Assembly: GCF_026385525.1 (NCBI RefSeq)
Contig: NZ_JANIDY010000001.1
Span: forward strand, 124,001 to 188,000
Direction of reading: 5' to 3'
DNA length: 64,000 bases
Origin: Bombella pluederhausensis
Lineage (GTDB): Bacteria > Pseudomonadota > Alphaproteobacteria > Acetobacterales > Acetobacteraceae
The translations under genes and the position numbers were made by a program. Below the pieces are notes generated by a model. It worked only from the letters and a program-made list of their open reading frames with translations. It did no database searches and was not told the DNA's origin. Of the stretch, positions 27,801-37,507 are shown piece by piece (within the stretch, counting starts at the first letter, position 1; each line of letters opens with the position of its first letter).

Positions 27801-30800
27801 TGGCACTTGGCGGTACGCTGTTCATCCTGCCTACGGAAAATGGTCCAGATGTCCAGAATGCCGGTCTGATGCCCGGCCTGTATCGCCTGTACAGCTATGG
27901 CGGTACCCTCTCCGGGATGCAGCAGCAGCTCAATCTGCCGCAGGGGCCGGGGAGCAATCTGGCGCTTCAAACGGCGGTGGACCATCAGGTCAACCTGATT
28001 ACCGATGCTAACGAGTTCAATTTCTGGGATGGTGACGCAGCAGCTCACCGTGCTGAAAATGGCGTTGGAAACAATAAGGTTGATGGTGGTGATGGTGTCT
28101 GGAGTGCGCCCAGCAGCCATGGTCTGACGAACTGGACCAAGGGTGACGGTTCTTCCAACGCTCAGTGGAAGAATGGGAACATGGCCATCTTCACTGGCTC
28201 TGCCGGTGTGGTGCATGTCGAGGACAAGACGCCTGACAATAACCATGCGCCTGTTTCCTTCTCCGGGATGCAGTTCGCCAATACGGATGACAGACGTTAC
28301 CTGATAACGGGTGCTAACCTGTATGCCACGAAGGCCGATACGGTCATTCGTGTGGGTGACGGGACTTCGGACGGGAAGAACATCACGGCTGAGATCGCTT
28401 CTGCCATTGATGGCAGCAATGTTAATGGCGGCACAAGCCTGCATAAGACCGATCTCGGCACGCTGATCCTGAGCGGTGACAGCGGCTTTGCCAGACCGAC
28501 ACAGATTGATGCTGGTACGTTGCAGCTCGGTAATGGTGGCACGACAGGTTCCATTGGGACGCAGGCTATCGTCAATAACGGGACGCTGGCGATCGACCAT
28601 AGCAATGACTTCACTCTGACGCAGGCTATCTCTGGTAAGGGTGACTTCGTGCAGAAGGGGACAGGCACGACCACACTGAGCGGGGCGAACACCTATACGG
28701 GTGATACGGATGTTCAGAATGGTCGTCTCAATCTGCCGGGCTCCATCGAAGGAAACCTGAATAACGCAGCGACAACGGATATCAGCGGCGGTAAAGTTGC
28801 TGGTAAGACCACGAACAGCGGTAGGCTGACAGGCCATCAGGCTACACTGGCCGATCTGGCGAACCAGAACGGTACGGCTATTCTGACAGACAGCACGGCA
28901 GCCAATGTCACCAACGCTGCAGGTGGCAACCTGAAGGCTCAGGACAGCACGCTTTCCGGTACGCTGGATAATGCGGGCAGTGCTGATCTTGAGAACAGCA
29001 AGGTTGCCGGTACGACCACGAATAGCGGCACGCTGACGGGGCAGAAGGCGCTGCTGGCTGATCTGGCCAATCATGGCGGCACAGCCACCCTGACAGACAG
29101 CACGGTTTCCGGGACGCTGGACAATACGGGCAATGCCAGCCTTGAGAACAGTCAGGTTGCTGGTACGACCACAAATAGCGGCACGCTGACGGGTCAGAAG
29201 GCTCTGCTGGCTGACCTGGCCAATCATGGCGGCACAGCCACTCTGACAGACAGCACGGCAGCCAATGTTACCAACGCTGCGGGCGCGCGCCTGAAGGTTC
29301 AGGACAGCACGTTCTCCGGTACGCTGGATAATGCGGGCAAAGCTGATCTTGAGAACAGTCAGGTTGCTGGTGTGACCACGAATAGCGGCACAATGACGGG
29401 TCAGAAGGCTCTGCTGGCTGATCTGGTTAACCATGGCGGTACAGCCACTCTGACGGATAGCACGGCAGCCAATGTCACCAATGCTGAGGGGGCTACCTTC
29501 AGTGCCACAGGGGGCAAGCTGGCATCTGCGGCTAATAGCGGCACGATGACACTGGGGACCGGCAATACTGTCTCTGGCGATGTCACTCAGGATAAGGGCA
29601 GCCTGACGCTTGATGGTAATCAGGTGAATGGGACGCTCGCTGCTAATGGCGGCACGTTCACGGTGGCGGATGCAGGGTCTAAGGTCGGTTCACTTTCCGG
29701 TGCGGCAAATGGGCAGCTTGATGGAACGCTCGACCTGACCAATGCTCACGATCGTTATGATGGGTCTCTGTCTGGTAAGGGTGGGCTGACGCTTACCAGC
29801 GGCCATGAAACCCTGACGAACCAGTCTCATATCGGTGGGACAGTTGCGGTAGATGACGGCACGCTGGAGCTCTCCGGGCAGAAGGCGCAGGTGAATACTG
29901 GTGGCGTGAAGATTGGTGCTACAGGCGAGGGTGTTGTGACACTCGCTGATGGTTCACATCTCCAGAGCACCGGGCCGGTCATTTTTGCCAAGGCATCTTC
30001 TGCGGCTCCGGCTGATAAGCCGAATGCGACTCTGAATGTCCTCAATGGCAGCACGCTGACGGCGGGTGACACGGATGGCAAAGATGGTATCCGGGCAGAA
30101 GAAGGCTCCAGAGCTCAGCTTACCCTGAATGGCGGTACACTTCAGAACCTCCAGGGTTCTGATCTGACCAGCAACCTGAAAACAGCTATCGGGCCGCAGG
30201 GTGCGGTGTTCGATGTTCAGGATCAGAACAAGATGACGCTGGGCAGTGGCTCTACCCTGACGGATGAAGGGTCGTCTGATGGTCAGAACACCCTGACGAA
30301 AACCGGCACGGGTACCCTGTTTGTGGAGGGTGATGGGTCTGGCTTCACGGGTCCGACTGAGATTCAGTCTGGTACCATGGTTGTCGATGGTGACCTGTCT
30401 TACTCTGCTGTGGGTGTGCATCAGAATGCCCTTCTGGCAGGTACTGGGACGGTGGGCAGCACAACGGTATCCAGCGGTGGTACGCTGGGCGCTGGTGATG
30501 CTGACCATATGGGTGAGCTGCATGTCACGGGTGATCTCAGCATGGCCAAGGGGTCCGTATTGCGGGTTCGTGGCAGCAGTGAGGGGACGGGTCAGAACCT
30601 GTCCGAGGCTGATGGCTTCTCCTATGCAGCCCTGAAGTCCGATCGTATCCTTGTTTCCGGCAAGGCCACCTTGCAGGGCGGAACGCTTGATCTACAGGTC
30701 AAAGACCCGATGGGTCTGCATTATGGGCAGGCTTATCGTGTGCTGAGTGCCGGCGGTGGGGTGACGGGTCATTATGATGACCTCCAGACCAACCTTGGTC

Positions 30801-32020
30801 AGGACTATGCTTATCTTGACCCGCATCTGGTCTATCAGGCTGATGACGTGGATGTCGTTCTGCGGCGTTCCATCAAAGGCTTTGGCTCTGTAGGGCAGAC
30901 GCGCAATGAGATTGCAACAGGGAACGGGCTGGATCACATTCCGGAAACCAGCGATCTTGCTGTGGCCATGACGAGCCTGACACGGCATGACGCCCGTAAG
31001 GCACTGAATAACCTTTCTGGTGAGGTCCATGCGTCTGTTCGCACGGGGCTGATTCAGGATAGCTTCTACATCCGCAATGCAGTCCTGAACCGTCTGGCCA
31101 ATGTGTATTGTGACTATGGCCGCAACGGGCAGAGCACCTACGACATGGAGACCCGTAGAAGGGATCATGCCTGTGAATCTCGGCATACGGTCATCTGGGG
31201 TCAGGCCTTTGGTGGGCTTGGTCATAACAGCGGTAACGGCAATGCTGCTCCGCTGCACCATAATACGGCCGGGTTTGTCATGGGTGTGGACACGCCGATT
31301 AGTGAAAGTAACTGGCGTGTTGGTGGGCTGCTTTCTTACGGTCACTCACAGTTCAATGTGCATCGTGGGCGTTCGTCCTCTGCCAATAGCAACAATGTCA
31401 GTATTGGTGCTTATGCCGGAACACATTGGGGGCGTCTGAACCTGCGTCTTGGTGCAGCCTATAGCTGGAACGTCATCAATACGCATCGCCGTATTACGGT
31501 TGGTGATTATGGTGGGCGTGTCCGCAGCGGTTATCTGGGCGGAACGGCTCAGGCATTTGCCGAGCTGGGCTATAAGATACGTGGCGAGAATGGGGTGTTC
31601 GAGCCCTTCATGAACGCCACCTATGTGAACCTGAATACGGACAAGTATCGGGAGCACGGCAACGAGGCGGCGCTGCGTGGGCATAGCCGGGATAATGGCG
31701 TGACATTCGCCAATTTCGGTTTCCGTTCGGCAACACGTGTGAGCATTGGTCGGGCTGTCTTCATGCCACACCTGATGGCGGCTTACCGCCATGGCTTTGG
31801 CCGGATGGGCTCCCGTCAGCGTGAATCCTTCGTCATCGCTGGTGGGTCTGAGGATATGAGCGTTGCCGGTGTGCTGCTTTCCAGCAATGCGGCAGTTGTG
31901 GATGCCGGTGTGACGGCCCGCCTGAGCAAGCGGGTTGATCTGGACCTGTCCTATATCGGGCAGTACGGCAACCATTCTACCGAGAGTGGGGCTACCGGGT
32001 CCATCAAGGTCCGCTTCTGA
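24890..32020 (+). CDS. giant autotransporter (type Va secretion)
   Basis: The 2376-residue surface protein has an extended signal peptide (basic N-terminus, hydrophobic core about 26-42, likely cleavage after ARA at 46), a passenger of about 2000 residues and a C-terminal beta-barrel (about 2095-2376) ending in Arg-Phe. The passenger is Gly/Ser/Thr/Asn-rich with autotransporter-associated beta-strand repeats such as TLSGANTYTGDT, and should form a long beta-helix. Repeats near residues 1300-1530 follow a 69/51/69-residue pattern. The segment ALNNLSGEVHASVRTGLIQDS before the barrel resembles a conserved junction also present in the gene at 42162. Translation starts at a TTG; the next ATG is inside the signal peptide. 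Adhesion or surface structuring is likely; the ligand is unknown. Confidence 0.9.
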   Translation: MFITEQGGRTPPQCLASHRAGYRRVGYMLALLSGVSCFSGMGNAARADDSAPVSGDMTNTTTRNLPQNTEIKGDLYQQGGDLGLDGVKVDGTLHLDGGQALFGKSGNGYGGTSVQSLAGSANGVLDKPPTDTSPVMTPSTNPQAPYQGELSITQGKGETFSGSLNGSGVLSLLSGEQILTGKNQLTGTVAIQNGTLVLKDNGAIVSPAGSNPGTISVGLAHGNEAHMVMDGPNAQIQREWVTVGNGDPTYGQSSTAGKSDLTLQNGAHINDRTGENMMVIVGNQQDGTLNVKEGSHVDTDYFYAGGEAPATGTLNVSGKGASFEATDAVIGTGGKGVVTVNEDGSFRGDNVSIGDGGEAVVTVTSGGSIKDGMTLVGTGSHGEVMVTDGGVFQNDNLGVGGVGGDGTVEVGAGGTMDNGATRIGNGGKGVVTVVDGGEFQSRQGIRFGASGGDTTSDGTLNIRNHGVLEAGDNAGAPAIDVEKGAHGTINLDDAIVRNLKGEDLTSKVATTLAGTNEFNVQDGSRMTWTGGLSGSGGIVKTGTGQLALSDALDYTGQTDLKAGRLSLTQAKMAGDLLNEGGQLDVQGSHLQSVTQAASDGTVTSTIDNSQMKALTLNGGKAALQGSTVDGDAALKAGDLTVDGSQIGGRLAADGGSFTIGGKGVDAGSLSGTADGTLDGTLNLTNASDTYAGVLSGNGGLKVSGGTETLSGNNSYTGDTTVSEKGGLVLDGSLAGTLTNAGKTDIEGGHVAGTTTNSGTLTATGGTLASAVNSGTMTLGKDNTVTGDVTQNDGQLNLDGNQIKGTLAANGGNFAVASAGSTAGSLSGAGNGSLDGTLNLTSAKDSYAGALSGNGGLTVSGGSETLTGNSSYKGQTLVQNGAQLEVDGDNSEATGQTSVTDGSTLRGKGTIGGDVAIGSGATLAPGTADAPSRLNINGNLTLDDHSNQVFRLGQAGTEGGAYNDFVNVKGNLALGGTLFILPTENGPDVQNAGLMPGLYRLYSYGGTLSGMQQQLNLPQGPGSNLALQTAVDHQVNLITDANEFNFWDGDAAAHRAENGVGNNKVDGGDGVWSAPSSHGLTNWTKGDGSSNAQWKNGNMAIFTGSAGVVHVEDKTPDNNHAPVSFSGMQFANTDDRRYLITGANLYATKADTVIRVGDGTSDGKNITAEIASAIDGSNVNGGTSLHKTDLGTLILSGDSGFARPTQIDAGTLQLGNGGTTGSIGTQAIVNNGTLAIDHSNDFTLTQAISGKGDFVQKGTGTTTLSGANTYTGDTDVQNGRLNLPGSIEGNLNNAATTDISGGKVAGKTTNSGRLTGHQATLADLANQNGTAILTDSTAANVTNAAGGNLKAQDSTLSGTLDNAGSADLENSKVAGTTTNSGTLTGQKALLADLANHGGTATLTDSTVSGTLDNTGNASLENSQVAGTTTNSGTLTGQKALLADLANHGGTATLTDSTAANVTNAAGARLKVQDSTFSGTLDNAGKADLENSQVAGVTTNSGTMTGQKALLADLVNHGGTATLTDSTAANVTNAEGATFSATGGKLASAANSGTMTLGTGNTVSGDVTQDKGSLTLDGNQVNGTLAANGGTFTVADAGSKVGSLSGAANGQLDGTLDLTNAHDRYDGSLSGKGGLTLTSGHETLTNQSHIGGTVAVDDGTLELSGQKAQVNTGGVKIGATGEGVVTLADGSHLQSTGPVIFAKASSAAPADKPNATLNVLNGSTLTAGDTDGKDGIRAEEGSRAQLTLNGGTLQNLQGSDLTSNLKTAIGPQGAVFDVQDQNKMTLGSGSTLTDEGSSDGQNTLTKTGTGTLFVEGDGSGFTGPTEIQSGTMVVDGDLSYSAVGVHQNALLAGTGTVGSTTVSSGGTLGAGDADHMGELHVTGDLSMAKGSVLRVRGSSEGTGQNLSEADGFSYAALKSDRILVSGKATLQGGTLDLQVKDPMGLHYGQAYRVLSAGGGVTGHYDDLQTNLGQDYAYLDPHLVYQADDVDVVLRRSIKGFGSVGQTRNEIATGNGLDHIPETSDLAVAMTSLTRHDARKALNNLSGEVHASVRTGLIQDSFYIRNAVLNRLANVYCDYGRNGQSTYDMETRRRDHACESRHTVIWGQAFGGLGHNSGNGNAAPLHHNTAGFVMGVDTPISESNWRVGGLLSYGHSQFNVHRGRSSSANSNNVSIGAYAGTHWGRLNLRLGAAYSWNVINTHRRITVGDYGGRVRSGYLGGTAQAFAELGYKIRGENGVFEPFMNATYVNLNTDKYREHGNEAALRGHSRDNGVTFANFGFRSATRVSIGRAVFMPHLMAAYRHGFGRMGSRQRESFVIAGGSEDMSVAGVLLSSNAAVVDAGVTARLSKRVDLDLSYIGQYGNHSTESGATGSIKVRF
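28788..29500 (+). repeat. passenger repeats with alternating 207- and 153-base spacing
   Basis: A segment reading VAGTTTNSGTLTGQKALLADLANHGGTA recurs four times in divergent form. Equivalent codons start at 28793, 29000, 29153 and 29360, giving spacings of 207, 153 and 207 bases. The difference is an 18-residue piece (AANVTNAAGG and following) that is present or absent. Confidence 0.85.
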
Positions 32021-32051
32021 CAGTAGCGAGCAGGCCGTTACCTGCATAAGG

Positions 32052-32085
32052 AAACGGGGTGGGGCGCAGGCTCCACCCCGTTTTT
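32052..32085 (+). terminator. rho-independent terminator after autotransporter
   Basis: AAACGGGGTGG pairs with CCACCCCGTTT around a 10-base loop and runs into TTTTT. It lies 32 bases after the stop codon and also before the convergent MFS gene. Confidence 0.9.
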
Positions 32086-32104
32086 CATGGGCTGACGGTC
32101 TGTG

Positions 32105-33418
32105 TCAGAAGTTCTGCACGTCTTTCGGGCGGAACAGCGTGATGCCGATACTGACCAGCGTGCCAGACAGAACGCAGAGGATGGCCGCAATGGGCAGGCC
32201 AGAGACCAGCGGCGCAAGAGAAGGGACGAGCCGCCCGGCCACACCTTGCCCCAGAGACCCGACAGCATAGCTTGTGCCCATGCCTGCACTACGGTTCGCA
32301 TCGGGAAAACGCTGGGAGAGGTAATGGGGTACCAGCGCATAGACACCGGATGCCGCCGCCCCGATGAAGAAGGCAGACGCCAGCAGAATGATCCACGGCC
32401 CAGCACTGAGGAACGGGACGATCAGCAGCATGACGCCAATCAGCGCTACCCGCATGACGAGCCCTTCCCCGAAGCGGGTTGCCAGCGCACCACAGAGGAT
32501 TTTCCCGGTCAGGGAGCCAAGGCAGTAGAGGGATACCGGCCAGAAGATGAGCTGGGGGCTGAGATGGTGGCTATCCCGCAAAATGGTGGGATAGAAAGTG
32601 TAAAGGGCGGCCTTCTGGAACTCCAGAAAACACATGAAGGCCACCGCCTGAAAAGCAGCACCATTCCAGAACTGTCGCACCGTGGCCCAGAAGGGGGTGG
32701 AGGCCTGTTTCGTACCTTCAGCACGTTTGTTCTTTTTTTCTTCCTGTGCGGCAAGCCAGAGGGGGCTTTCCTTCACGTTGAAGCGGATGAAGATGATGAG
32801 CAGGGCAGGCAGCAGCCCGATGAAGAACATGATCCGCCAGCCATAATGGGGCAGGATGAGTGCCTGCGCCCCTGCCGCCGCCATATAGCCGACCTCATAA
32901 CCCGACATCATGGTTGCCGAGGCCAGAGGGCGTAGGGGGGGCGGGACGCTTTCCATCAGCAGGGTGGCGGAGGCTGTCCATTCCCCACCAAAGCCGATCC
33001 CGAACAGGAACTGAATGATGACCAGCATGGTGATGCTGTGGGTTGTGCCCGTCAGGGCAGCGAACAGGGCGAAAAAGAGGATGCCGAGCGTAAAGGCAGG
33101 TTTGCGGCCAAAGCGGTCGGACAGCCAGCCCCAGCCTGTATTACCTACGGCACGCCCCAGAGCCTGTGCCAGAAAGACGCTGCCAAGAGCGGCCAAAGTG
33201 CAGCCGAAATCTTTCGCAATATCGGGAAGCGTGAACATCAGGGCTGTCTGGTCGAAGGCATCCAGAAACCAGCCGCTGAAGGCAGCAAGCGTGATCTGCC
33301 AGTAGGGCAGAAGGGCGCTGAATCCCGGCCGGTCATCCGGAGAGGGAGAAGAAGCGGAAACAGGCAAGACAGGCCTCCGGCAAGAAAAGGTTCCCATATG
33401 AGGGAACAGTGAGGCCAT
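32105..33418 (-). CDS. MFS transporter (metabolite:H+ symporter type)
   Basis: The 437-residue inner-membrane protein has 12 predicted helices of the major facilitator superfamily. GWFLDAFDQTALMFTLPDIA in helix 1, the loop motif DRFGRKPAF between helices 2 and 3, and FGIGFGGEWTASATLLME in helix 4 match the sialate/lactate-type (SHS) and related sugar-acid:H+ symporters. A middle cytosolic loop (about residues 220-240, EEKKNKRAEG) separates the two halves. The substrate is probably an organic or sugar acid but cannot be fixed. It lies between the autotransporter terminator and hemA, with the latter divergent. Confidence 0.88.
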   Translation of the reverse strand: MASLFPHMGTFSCRRPVLPVSASSPSPDDRPGFSALLPYWQITLAAFSGWFLDAFDQTALMFTLPDIAKDFGCTLAALGSVFLAQALGRAVGNTGWGWLSDRFGRKPAFTLGILFFALFAALTGTTHSITMLVIIQFLFGIGFGGEWTASATLLMESVPPPLRPLASATMMSGYEVGYMAAAGAQALILPHYGWRIMFFIGLLPALLIIFIRFNVKESPLWLAAQEEKKNKRAEGTKQASTPFWATVRQFWNGAAFQAVAFMCFLEFQKAALYTFYPTILRDSHHLSPQLIFWPVSLYCLGSLTGKILCGALATRFGEGLVMRVALIGVMLLIVPFLSAGPWIILLASAFFIGAAASGVYALVPHYLSQRFPDANRSAGMGTSYAVGSLGQGVAGRLVPSLAPLVSGLPIAAILCVLSGTLVSIGITLFRPKDVQNF

Positions 33419-33558
33419 AAGCTATAAAGGAGTGGTTCAGAAAACTGTAGCCAGATAGTCCTGTTTGAAACAGTCTGTAATCATGTTTTCGTTTATAACA
33501 GTGTTTAAGCCTTGCTTTCTGGGGGGCGGGCCATAAATTGAGGACCCTGAGGAGAGCA

Positions 33559-34773
33559 ATGTCTATGAATTATGATACCCTGTTCCAGAATGCGCTGGAC
33601 GGCCTCCATGCTGATGGCAGCTACCGTTATTTTGCGGAGCTGGAGCGTCACGCTGGCAAGTTCCCTAAAGCCTTTCATCATGGTGTCGGGCGGGATGTGA
33701 CCGTCTGGTGCTCCAATGACTATCTGGGCATGGGGCAGCATCCTGACGTGCTGGCCGCCATTCATAAATCTCTGGATGAAAGCGGCGCTGGTGCAGGGGG
33801 GACACGCAACATCTCCGGCACGAACCATTATCATGTGGCGCTGGAGAAAGAGCTTGCTTCCTTGCATGGCAAGGAGAGTGCTCTGCTCTTTAATTCCGGC
33901 TATCTCTCCAACTGGGTTACGCTGGGGACACTGGCTGCACGGCTGAAAGGCTGTGTCGTGCTGTCCGATGAGCTGAATCATGCCTCCATGATTGAGGGTA
34001 TCCGTCATTCCCGTGCGGAGAAGCGGATCTTCAAGCATAATGATCTTGAAGACCTTGAGGCCAAGCTGAAAGAGCTGCCGCTGGATACACCGAAGATCGT
34101 GGCGTTTGAGTCCGTCTATTCCATGAATGGCGATATTGCCCCGATTGAGGAAATCTGTGATCTGGCAGACCGCTATAACGCCATGACCTATCTGGATGAG
34201 GTTCATGCCGTGGGCATGTATGGCCCACAGGGTGGCGGTGTGGCGCAGGAGCGTGGTCTGGAACATCGCCTGACGGTCATTGAGGGGACTCTGGGCAAGG
34301 CTTACGGCGTGGTGGGTGGCTATATTGCCGCTTCTGCGGCGCTGTGCGACTTCGTGCGGTCTTTTGGCTCAGGCTTCATTTTTTCCACATCCCTGCCGCC
34401 GATGATTGCAGCCGGTGTTCTGGCCAGTGTCCGTCATCTGCGTAACAGCGATGCCGAGCGTAAAGGCCAGCGGGAAGCCGTAGCCCTGCTGCGGAAGAAG
34501 CTGGAAGCGGTGAAGATTCCCTACATGCCCGGTCAGTCCCACATCACGCCGGTCATGGTGGGTGATGCGACCCTCTGCCGTGAGCTGACGGACAGTCTGC
34601 TGAAGCGGTTTGGTCATTACCTCCAGCCGATCAACTACCCGACCGTGCCTCGTGGCACGGAGCGTCTGCGCCTGACACCCGGTCCCCTCCATACGGAGGA
34701 AGATCTGGATTCTCTGATCAGTGCGCTGGATACGCTCTGGACGGAGCTGAATCTGCCCCGTTCGGTGGCCTAA
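33559..34773 (+). CDS. hemA: 5-aminolevulinate synthase
   Basis: HemA condenses glycine and succinyl-CoA to 5-aminolevulinate, the first step of heme synthesis in Alphaproteobacteria (Shemin route). The 404-residue protein has the family blocks [46 protein letters not shown] and [13 protein letters not shown], with Lys247 as the PLP-binding lysine. The ATG at 33559 follows GAGGAGAG; an ATG six bases later is also well spaced. A 6-1-6 palindrome (CTGTTT-G-AAACAG, 33461-33473) lies about 85 bases upstream and may be regulatory. The stop overlaps the convergent TpsB stop by 4 bases. Heme made here could supply the cytochrome c maturation genes further right. Confidence 0.95.
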   Translation: MSMNYDTLFQNALDGLHADGSYRYFAELERHAGKFPKAFHHGVGRDVTVWCSNDYLGMGQHPDVLAAIHKSLDESGAGAGGTRNISGTNHYHVALEKELASLHGKESALLFNSGYLSNWVTLGTLAARLKGCVVLSDELNHASMIEGIRHSRAEKRIFKHNDLEDLEAKLKELPLDTPKIVAFESVYSMNGDIAPIEEICDLADRYNAMTYLDEVHAVGMYGPQGGGVAQERGLEHRLTVIEGTLGKAYGVVGGYIAASAALCDFVRSFGSGFIFSTSLPPMIAAGVLASVRHLRNSDAERKGQREAVALLRKKLEAVKIPYMPGQSHITPVMVGDATLCRELTDSLLKRFGHYLQPINYPTVPRGTERLRLTPGPLHTEEDLDSLISALDTLWTELNLPRSVA

Positions 34774-36653
34774 AACCCGCCAACAATCTGGAAGTCGCAG
34801 AATGTCCCACGGCGGTTCGCTAGTTCCGTTGTGTGGATGCGGCGGAGGCGGATACCGGCATCAAAAGTGATGTTGATATGCCGGTTCACGCTGCCGGTGA
34901 GGTCTGCACCCACGCTGGCAAGCGTGGCGGCTCGTGCCCCTGTGCCGACATGGCGGACCTGCCGGTTATCGGCCCAGTCCCAGAAGATGCCAAGCTTGTT
35001 GCTGTCCGGCTGCCCGGATGTGGGCAGATGGGCCAGTTTGAGCAGGGAGAGGGCAGGAGTGAAGATTTCCTCACTGACGGCATTACCATTACTGCCGAAT
35101 GACGTGTTGGCAAAATAGCCACGGGCATTGCCCATGCCGCCGATCATGAGCTGTTCACTATAGAGCAGATTCTTGCTGGCCCGCTGGAAGGTCACCTTCG
35201 TGGTGGAGGAGAAGCCGTAGGGCAGGTCCTGCGTCCGGGTGAGCATTAGCCGGTCATAGACGTAATTGGGGCTTGAGAGGGGGAAGATGCTCTCATAGGC
35301 CCGCCGTGAATCATTCTTCATCAGCCCGCCGGGACCGTAGAAGAACTGGTTATTGATCTGCGTCTGCCCCCACGGGTCCTGAATGGAGCCTGTATAGCCC
35401 ACGACAAACTGGGCCGTGTCCGCCTTGGAGAGCGTGATGGTGCGGGCATGATAGAACTGGTCGGAGTGGGTGCTTTTCCAGTCGAAACCAAGCTGGATCA
35501 TGCCATCCAGCCCGACATCACGGCCAAGGGCGATATGGTCGAACATATGCAGCCAGCGTATGGAAGCCTGCCCGCTGAGACCACGGTTTATGAGGTCTGG
35601 CGTGTTGCTGGTCGGGTGGGAGAGAGCATAATTGCCGAAAATCTGTAACGCATTATGTCCAAAGAGCGGAATGGTCCAGCTCCCCGTATGGTTGTCGAAC
35701 CGGTTCATGAAGGTACGGTTGAACTGGTAGGTCAGTATCTGGCCCAGCCCGAAGGCATTGCCCCATGAGGCTCCCGTGTACCAGTTGAGACGCCCCAGTG
35801 AGCGGTCCGCCTGATTGTTCATGGCGGCATAGGCATAGACAGGGAAGCGGTCCGTTATGTTGATGTCCACATCCGTGCTGCCGGGGTGGCTGCCGGGGCG
35901 GTAGATGAGGTCTGCCGTGCGGAACGGATTGAGGTTCAGCCAGTCCAGATCAGTCTGAAGGGCGGTCATGGCCATGGTCTGGTTGGGGGTGAGGTTGCTG
36001 GCCTGACGGACCTGCCATGCCGGTGTCCAGCGGTTGCCATGCACCGTTATGCGTTCCAGACGGTATTCCGAGACATCAATATGTAGCACGCCCTCATGCA
36101 CACGCTGGGGGGGAACGGTGATGCTGATAAAAGCCCGGTCATGCTGACGGAAGAAAATGGCGATGGCTCCCGTCAGTTCATGCATTTTCTGGAAGGTCAG
36201 CGGGTGGCCGATATAAGGCAGGATGACTTTATAGAGGGCTGGCGAATGGCTCAGCCGCAGCCCTTCAGACGAGATGGGCTGCTGGGCTGTCCGGCTGCCC
36301 GTGTGTCCAGCCGGTTGCAGCACGACGGCTTCCAGCTTTGGCAGGGCGACCGTGTTTTCCAGATGAGGGGTAGGATTAGGACCGGCCGGCCCCTGAGGAA
36401 TGTGGTCTTCCTCTGGTAGGGGGGTATGCTGCACGTCATCATCTGGTTCTGTGCCCATGGTGTTGGCTGTCGGGCCGCCAATCGCATGGGGATTGAAGAT
36501 GCCTATGGGAGCTGGCAGCGATGTGATCGGCACGCCCGCAGGTGTAGAGGCTGCTGGTACGCCCTGTGCCAGAGCCTTGCCCGGCAATAGCAGGGCAGCC
36601 AGTAGAACAGGGCGCGGCAGGCGGGGTATGAAACGGGAAATATCGATGCTCAC
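34770..36653 (-). CDS. TpsB-family outer-membrane transporter (ShlB/FhaC type)
   Basis: The 627-residue protein has a Sec signal peptide (cleavage likely after ALA at 29), a Pro-rich linker to about residue 105, POTRA-like domains (about 105-275, including [23 protein letters not shown]) and a 16-strand beta-barrel (about 290-627) ending in a C-terminal Phe. This is the layout of transporters that secrete large TpsA exoproteins in two-partner secretion. No large TpsA with a haemagglutination domain is adjacent. Instead the start overlaps the stop of a small exported protein by 4 bases (ATGA), so the two are translationally coupled. Its partner could be that protein or lie elsewhere. Confidence 0.9.
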   Translation of the reverse strand: MSIDISRFIPRLPRPVLLAALLLPGKALAQGVPAASTPAGVPITSLPAPIGIFNPHAIGGPTANTMGTEPDDDVQHTPLPEEDHIPQGPAGPNPTPHLENTVALPKLEAVVLQPAGHTGSRTAQQPISSEGLRLSHSPALYKVILPYIGHPLTFQKMHELTGAIAIFFRQHDRAFISITVPPQRVHEGVLHIDVSEYRLERITVHGNRWTPAWQVRQASNLTPNQTMAMTALQTDLDWLNLNPFRTADLIYRPGSHPGSTDVDINITDRFPVYAYAAMNNQADRSLGRLNWYTGASWGNAFGLGQILTYQFNRTFMNRFDNHTGSWTIPLFGHNALQIFGNYALSHPTSNTPDLINRGLSGQASIRWLHMFDHIALGRDVGLDGMIQLGFDWKSTHSDQFYHARTITLSKADTAQFVVGYTGSIQDPWGQTQINNQFFYGPGGLMKNDSRRAYESIFPLSSPNYVYDRLMLTRTQDLPYGFSSTTKVTFQRASKNLLYSEQLMIGGMGNARGYFANTSFGSNGNAVSEEIFTPALSLLKLAHLPTSGQPDSNKLGIFWDWADNRQVRHVGTGARAATLASVGADLTGSVNRHINITFDAGIRLRRIHTTELANRRGTFCDFQIVGGF

Positions 36654-37357
36654 GGGGAAGCGGGACCAGGCAGGGCGCTGTTACGCAGTTCTATGTCCCC
36701 ATTGGGCAGAGGCTGGGCGACATTGACAGGAATCTCATGAGAGCGGTTCCCGGCGAGGGTGAAGGCATTGCCATCGGCACTCGCCAGACTGGCGGCGGCG
36801 TCCAGCGTCAAGGCCCGGTCGCTTGGATGATTGCGAGAGCAAGGTTCAGGCAGGATATATAACCCAGTCGGGCCAAAAGAGGCATTCAGGGTCGCCCGTC
36901 TCGTTTTGGGGGCTTTGGGGTTTGTGGTCGTGATGCTGGGCTGTTCACTGACCCCGATGGAGACGGTCTCAAACCCTTTCCCATGCCTGAGAGACGTGCC
37001 GAAGCGGTAATGGGCGTGCGGGCTGCGCTCTTTCAGCGTGACGGGAAGGCGGGGTGCACCGGGTGTTTGGCAGCCCCCGGGGGAGACGAGCAGCCCGTTG
37101 GGGGCTGTGACGGTTCCGTCAGCAGCAATATGGTAGAGCTCCCCGGTGATGCTGGTCTGTTTCTTTATAGGCGAATGGGAATTGCCGACCACGCTGTCGA
37201 GCATCGTGTTGGCTGTTGTGGCACTTCGGGCGCCGGGGGAGTATCCCGCAACGGGAACGGCCTGCCCAAGAGCAGGCTGTATGACAGAAAGACACAGCAG
37301 GCAGGAAAAGGCAGGCAGCAGAAAACCAGCCGGAAAAGCTGTGGATGACGGACCCAT
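36650..37357 (-). CDS. small exported protein coupled to TpsB
   Basis: The 235-residue protein has a clear signal peptide (hydrophobic core about residues 9-25, cleavage likely after ALG at 31). The mature part is Pro/Ser/Thr-rich, with two separated cysteines (SPGGCQTPG and PEPCSRN) that could form a disulfide. I recognise no domain. The ending [17 protein letters not shown] resembles linker rather than an anchor. It overlaps the TpsB start, so the two are made together. It may be the secreted partner, a chaperone, or a degenerate stub of a formerly larger TpsA; the last would fit exported N-terminal location but no TPS-domain motif (such as NPNGI or NPNL) is present. Confidence 0.65.
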   Translation of the reverse strand: MGPSSTAFPAGFLLPAFSCLLCLSVIQPALGQAVPVAGYSPGARSATTANTMLDSVVGNSHSPIKKQTSITGELYHIAADGTVTAPNGLLVSPGGCQTPGAPRLPVTLKERSPHAHYRFGTSLRHGKGFETVSIGVSEQPSITTTNPKAPKTRRATLNASFGPTGLYILPEPCSRNHPSDRALTLDAAASLASADGNAFTLAGNRSHEIPVNVAQPLPNGDIELRNSALPGPASP

Positions 37358-37433
37358 GATACATGATCCCCTGTTGTGGAAGACGCTGGTAGCCGTTCAC
37401 AGAGGGGGGATATGTAAAGTATTTTTTAATGAG

Positions 37434-37497
37434 GGGAAACCCTTCAGGGTTTCCCGTTGAATATCGGCCCTTCTGGATGGATGTACCAGAAAGGCCG
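37434..37497 (-). terminator. two hairpins after the third Hint gene
   Basis: Closest to the stop, 37465-37476 and 37486-37497 form a 12-base stem with one G-U pair on the minus strand. Further on, GGGAAACCC and GGGTTTCCC (37434-37455) form a perfect 9-base stem with a 4-base loop. Neither has a T run on the minus strand. They probably mark the transcript end between the Hint gene and the exported protein gene. Confidence 0.5.
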
Positions 37498-37507
37498 GGC
37501 GTCCATC

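Noticed and set aside
25409-29434. Long minus-strand open frames (up to 613 codons) opposite the first autotransporter
   Set aside because: They lie wholly antisense to a well-supported repetitive gene, lack ribosome sites and known domains, and arise from the codon bias of Gly/Thr/Asn-rich repeats.
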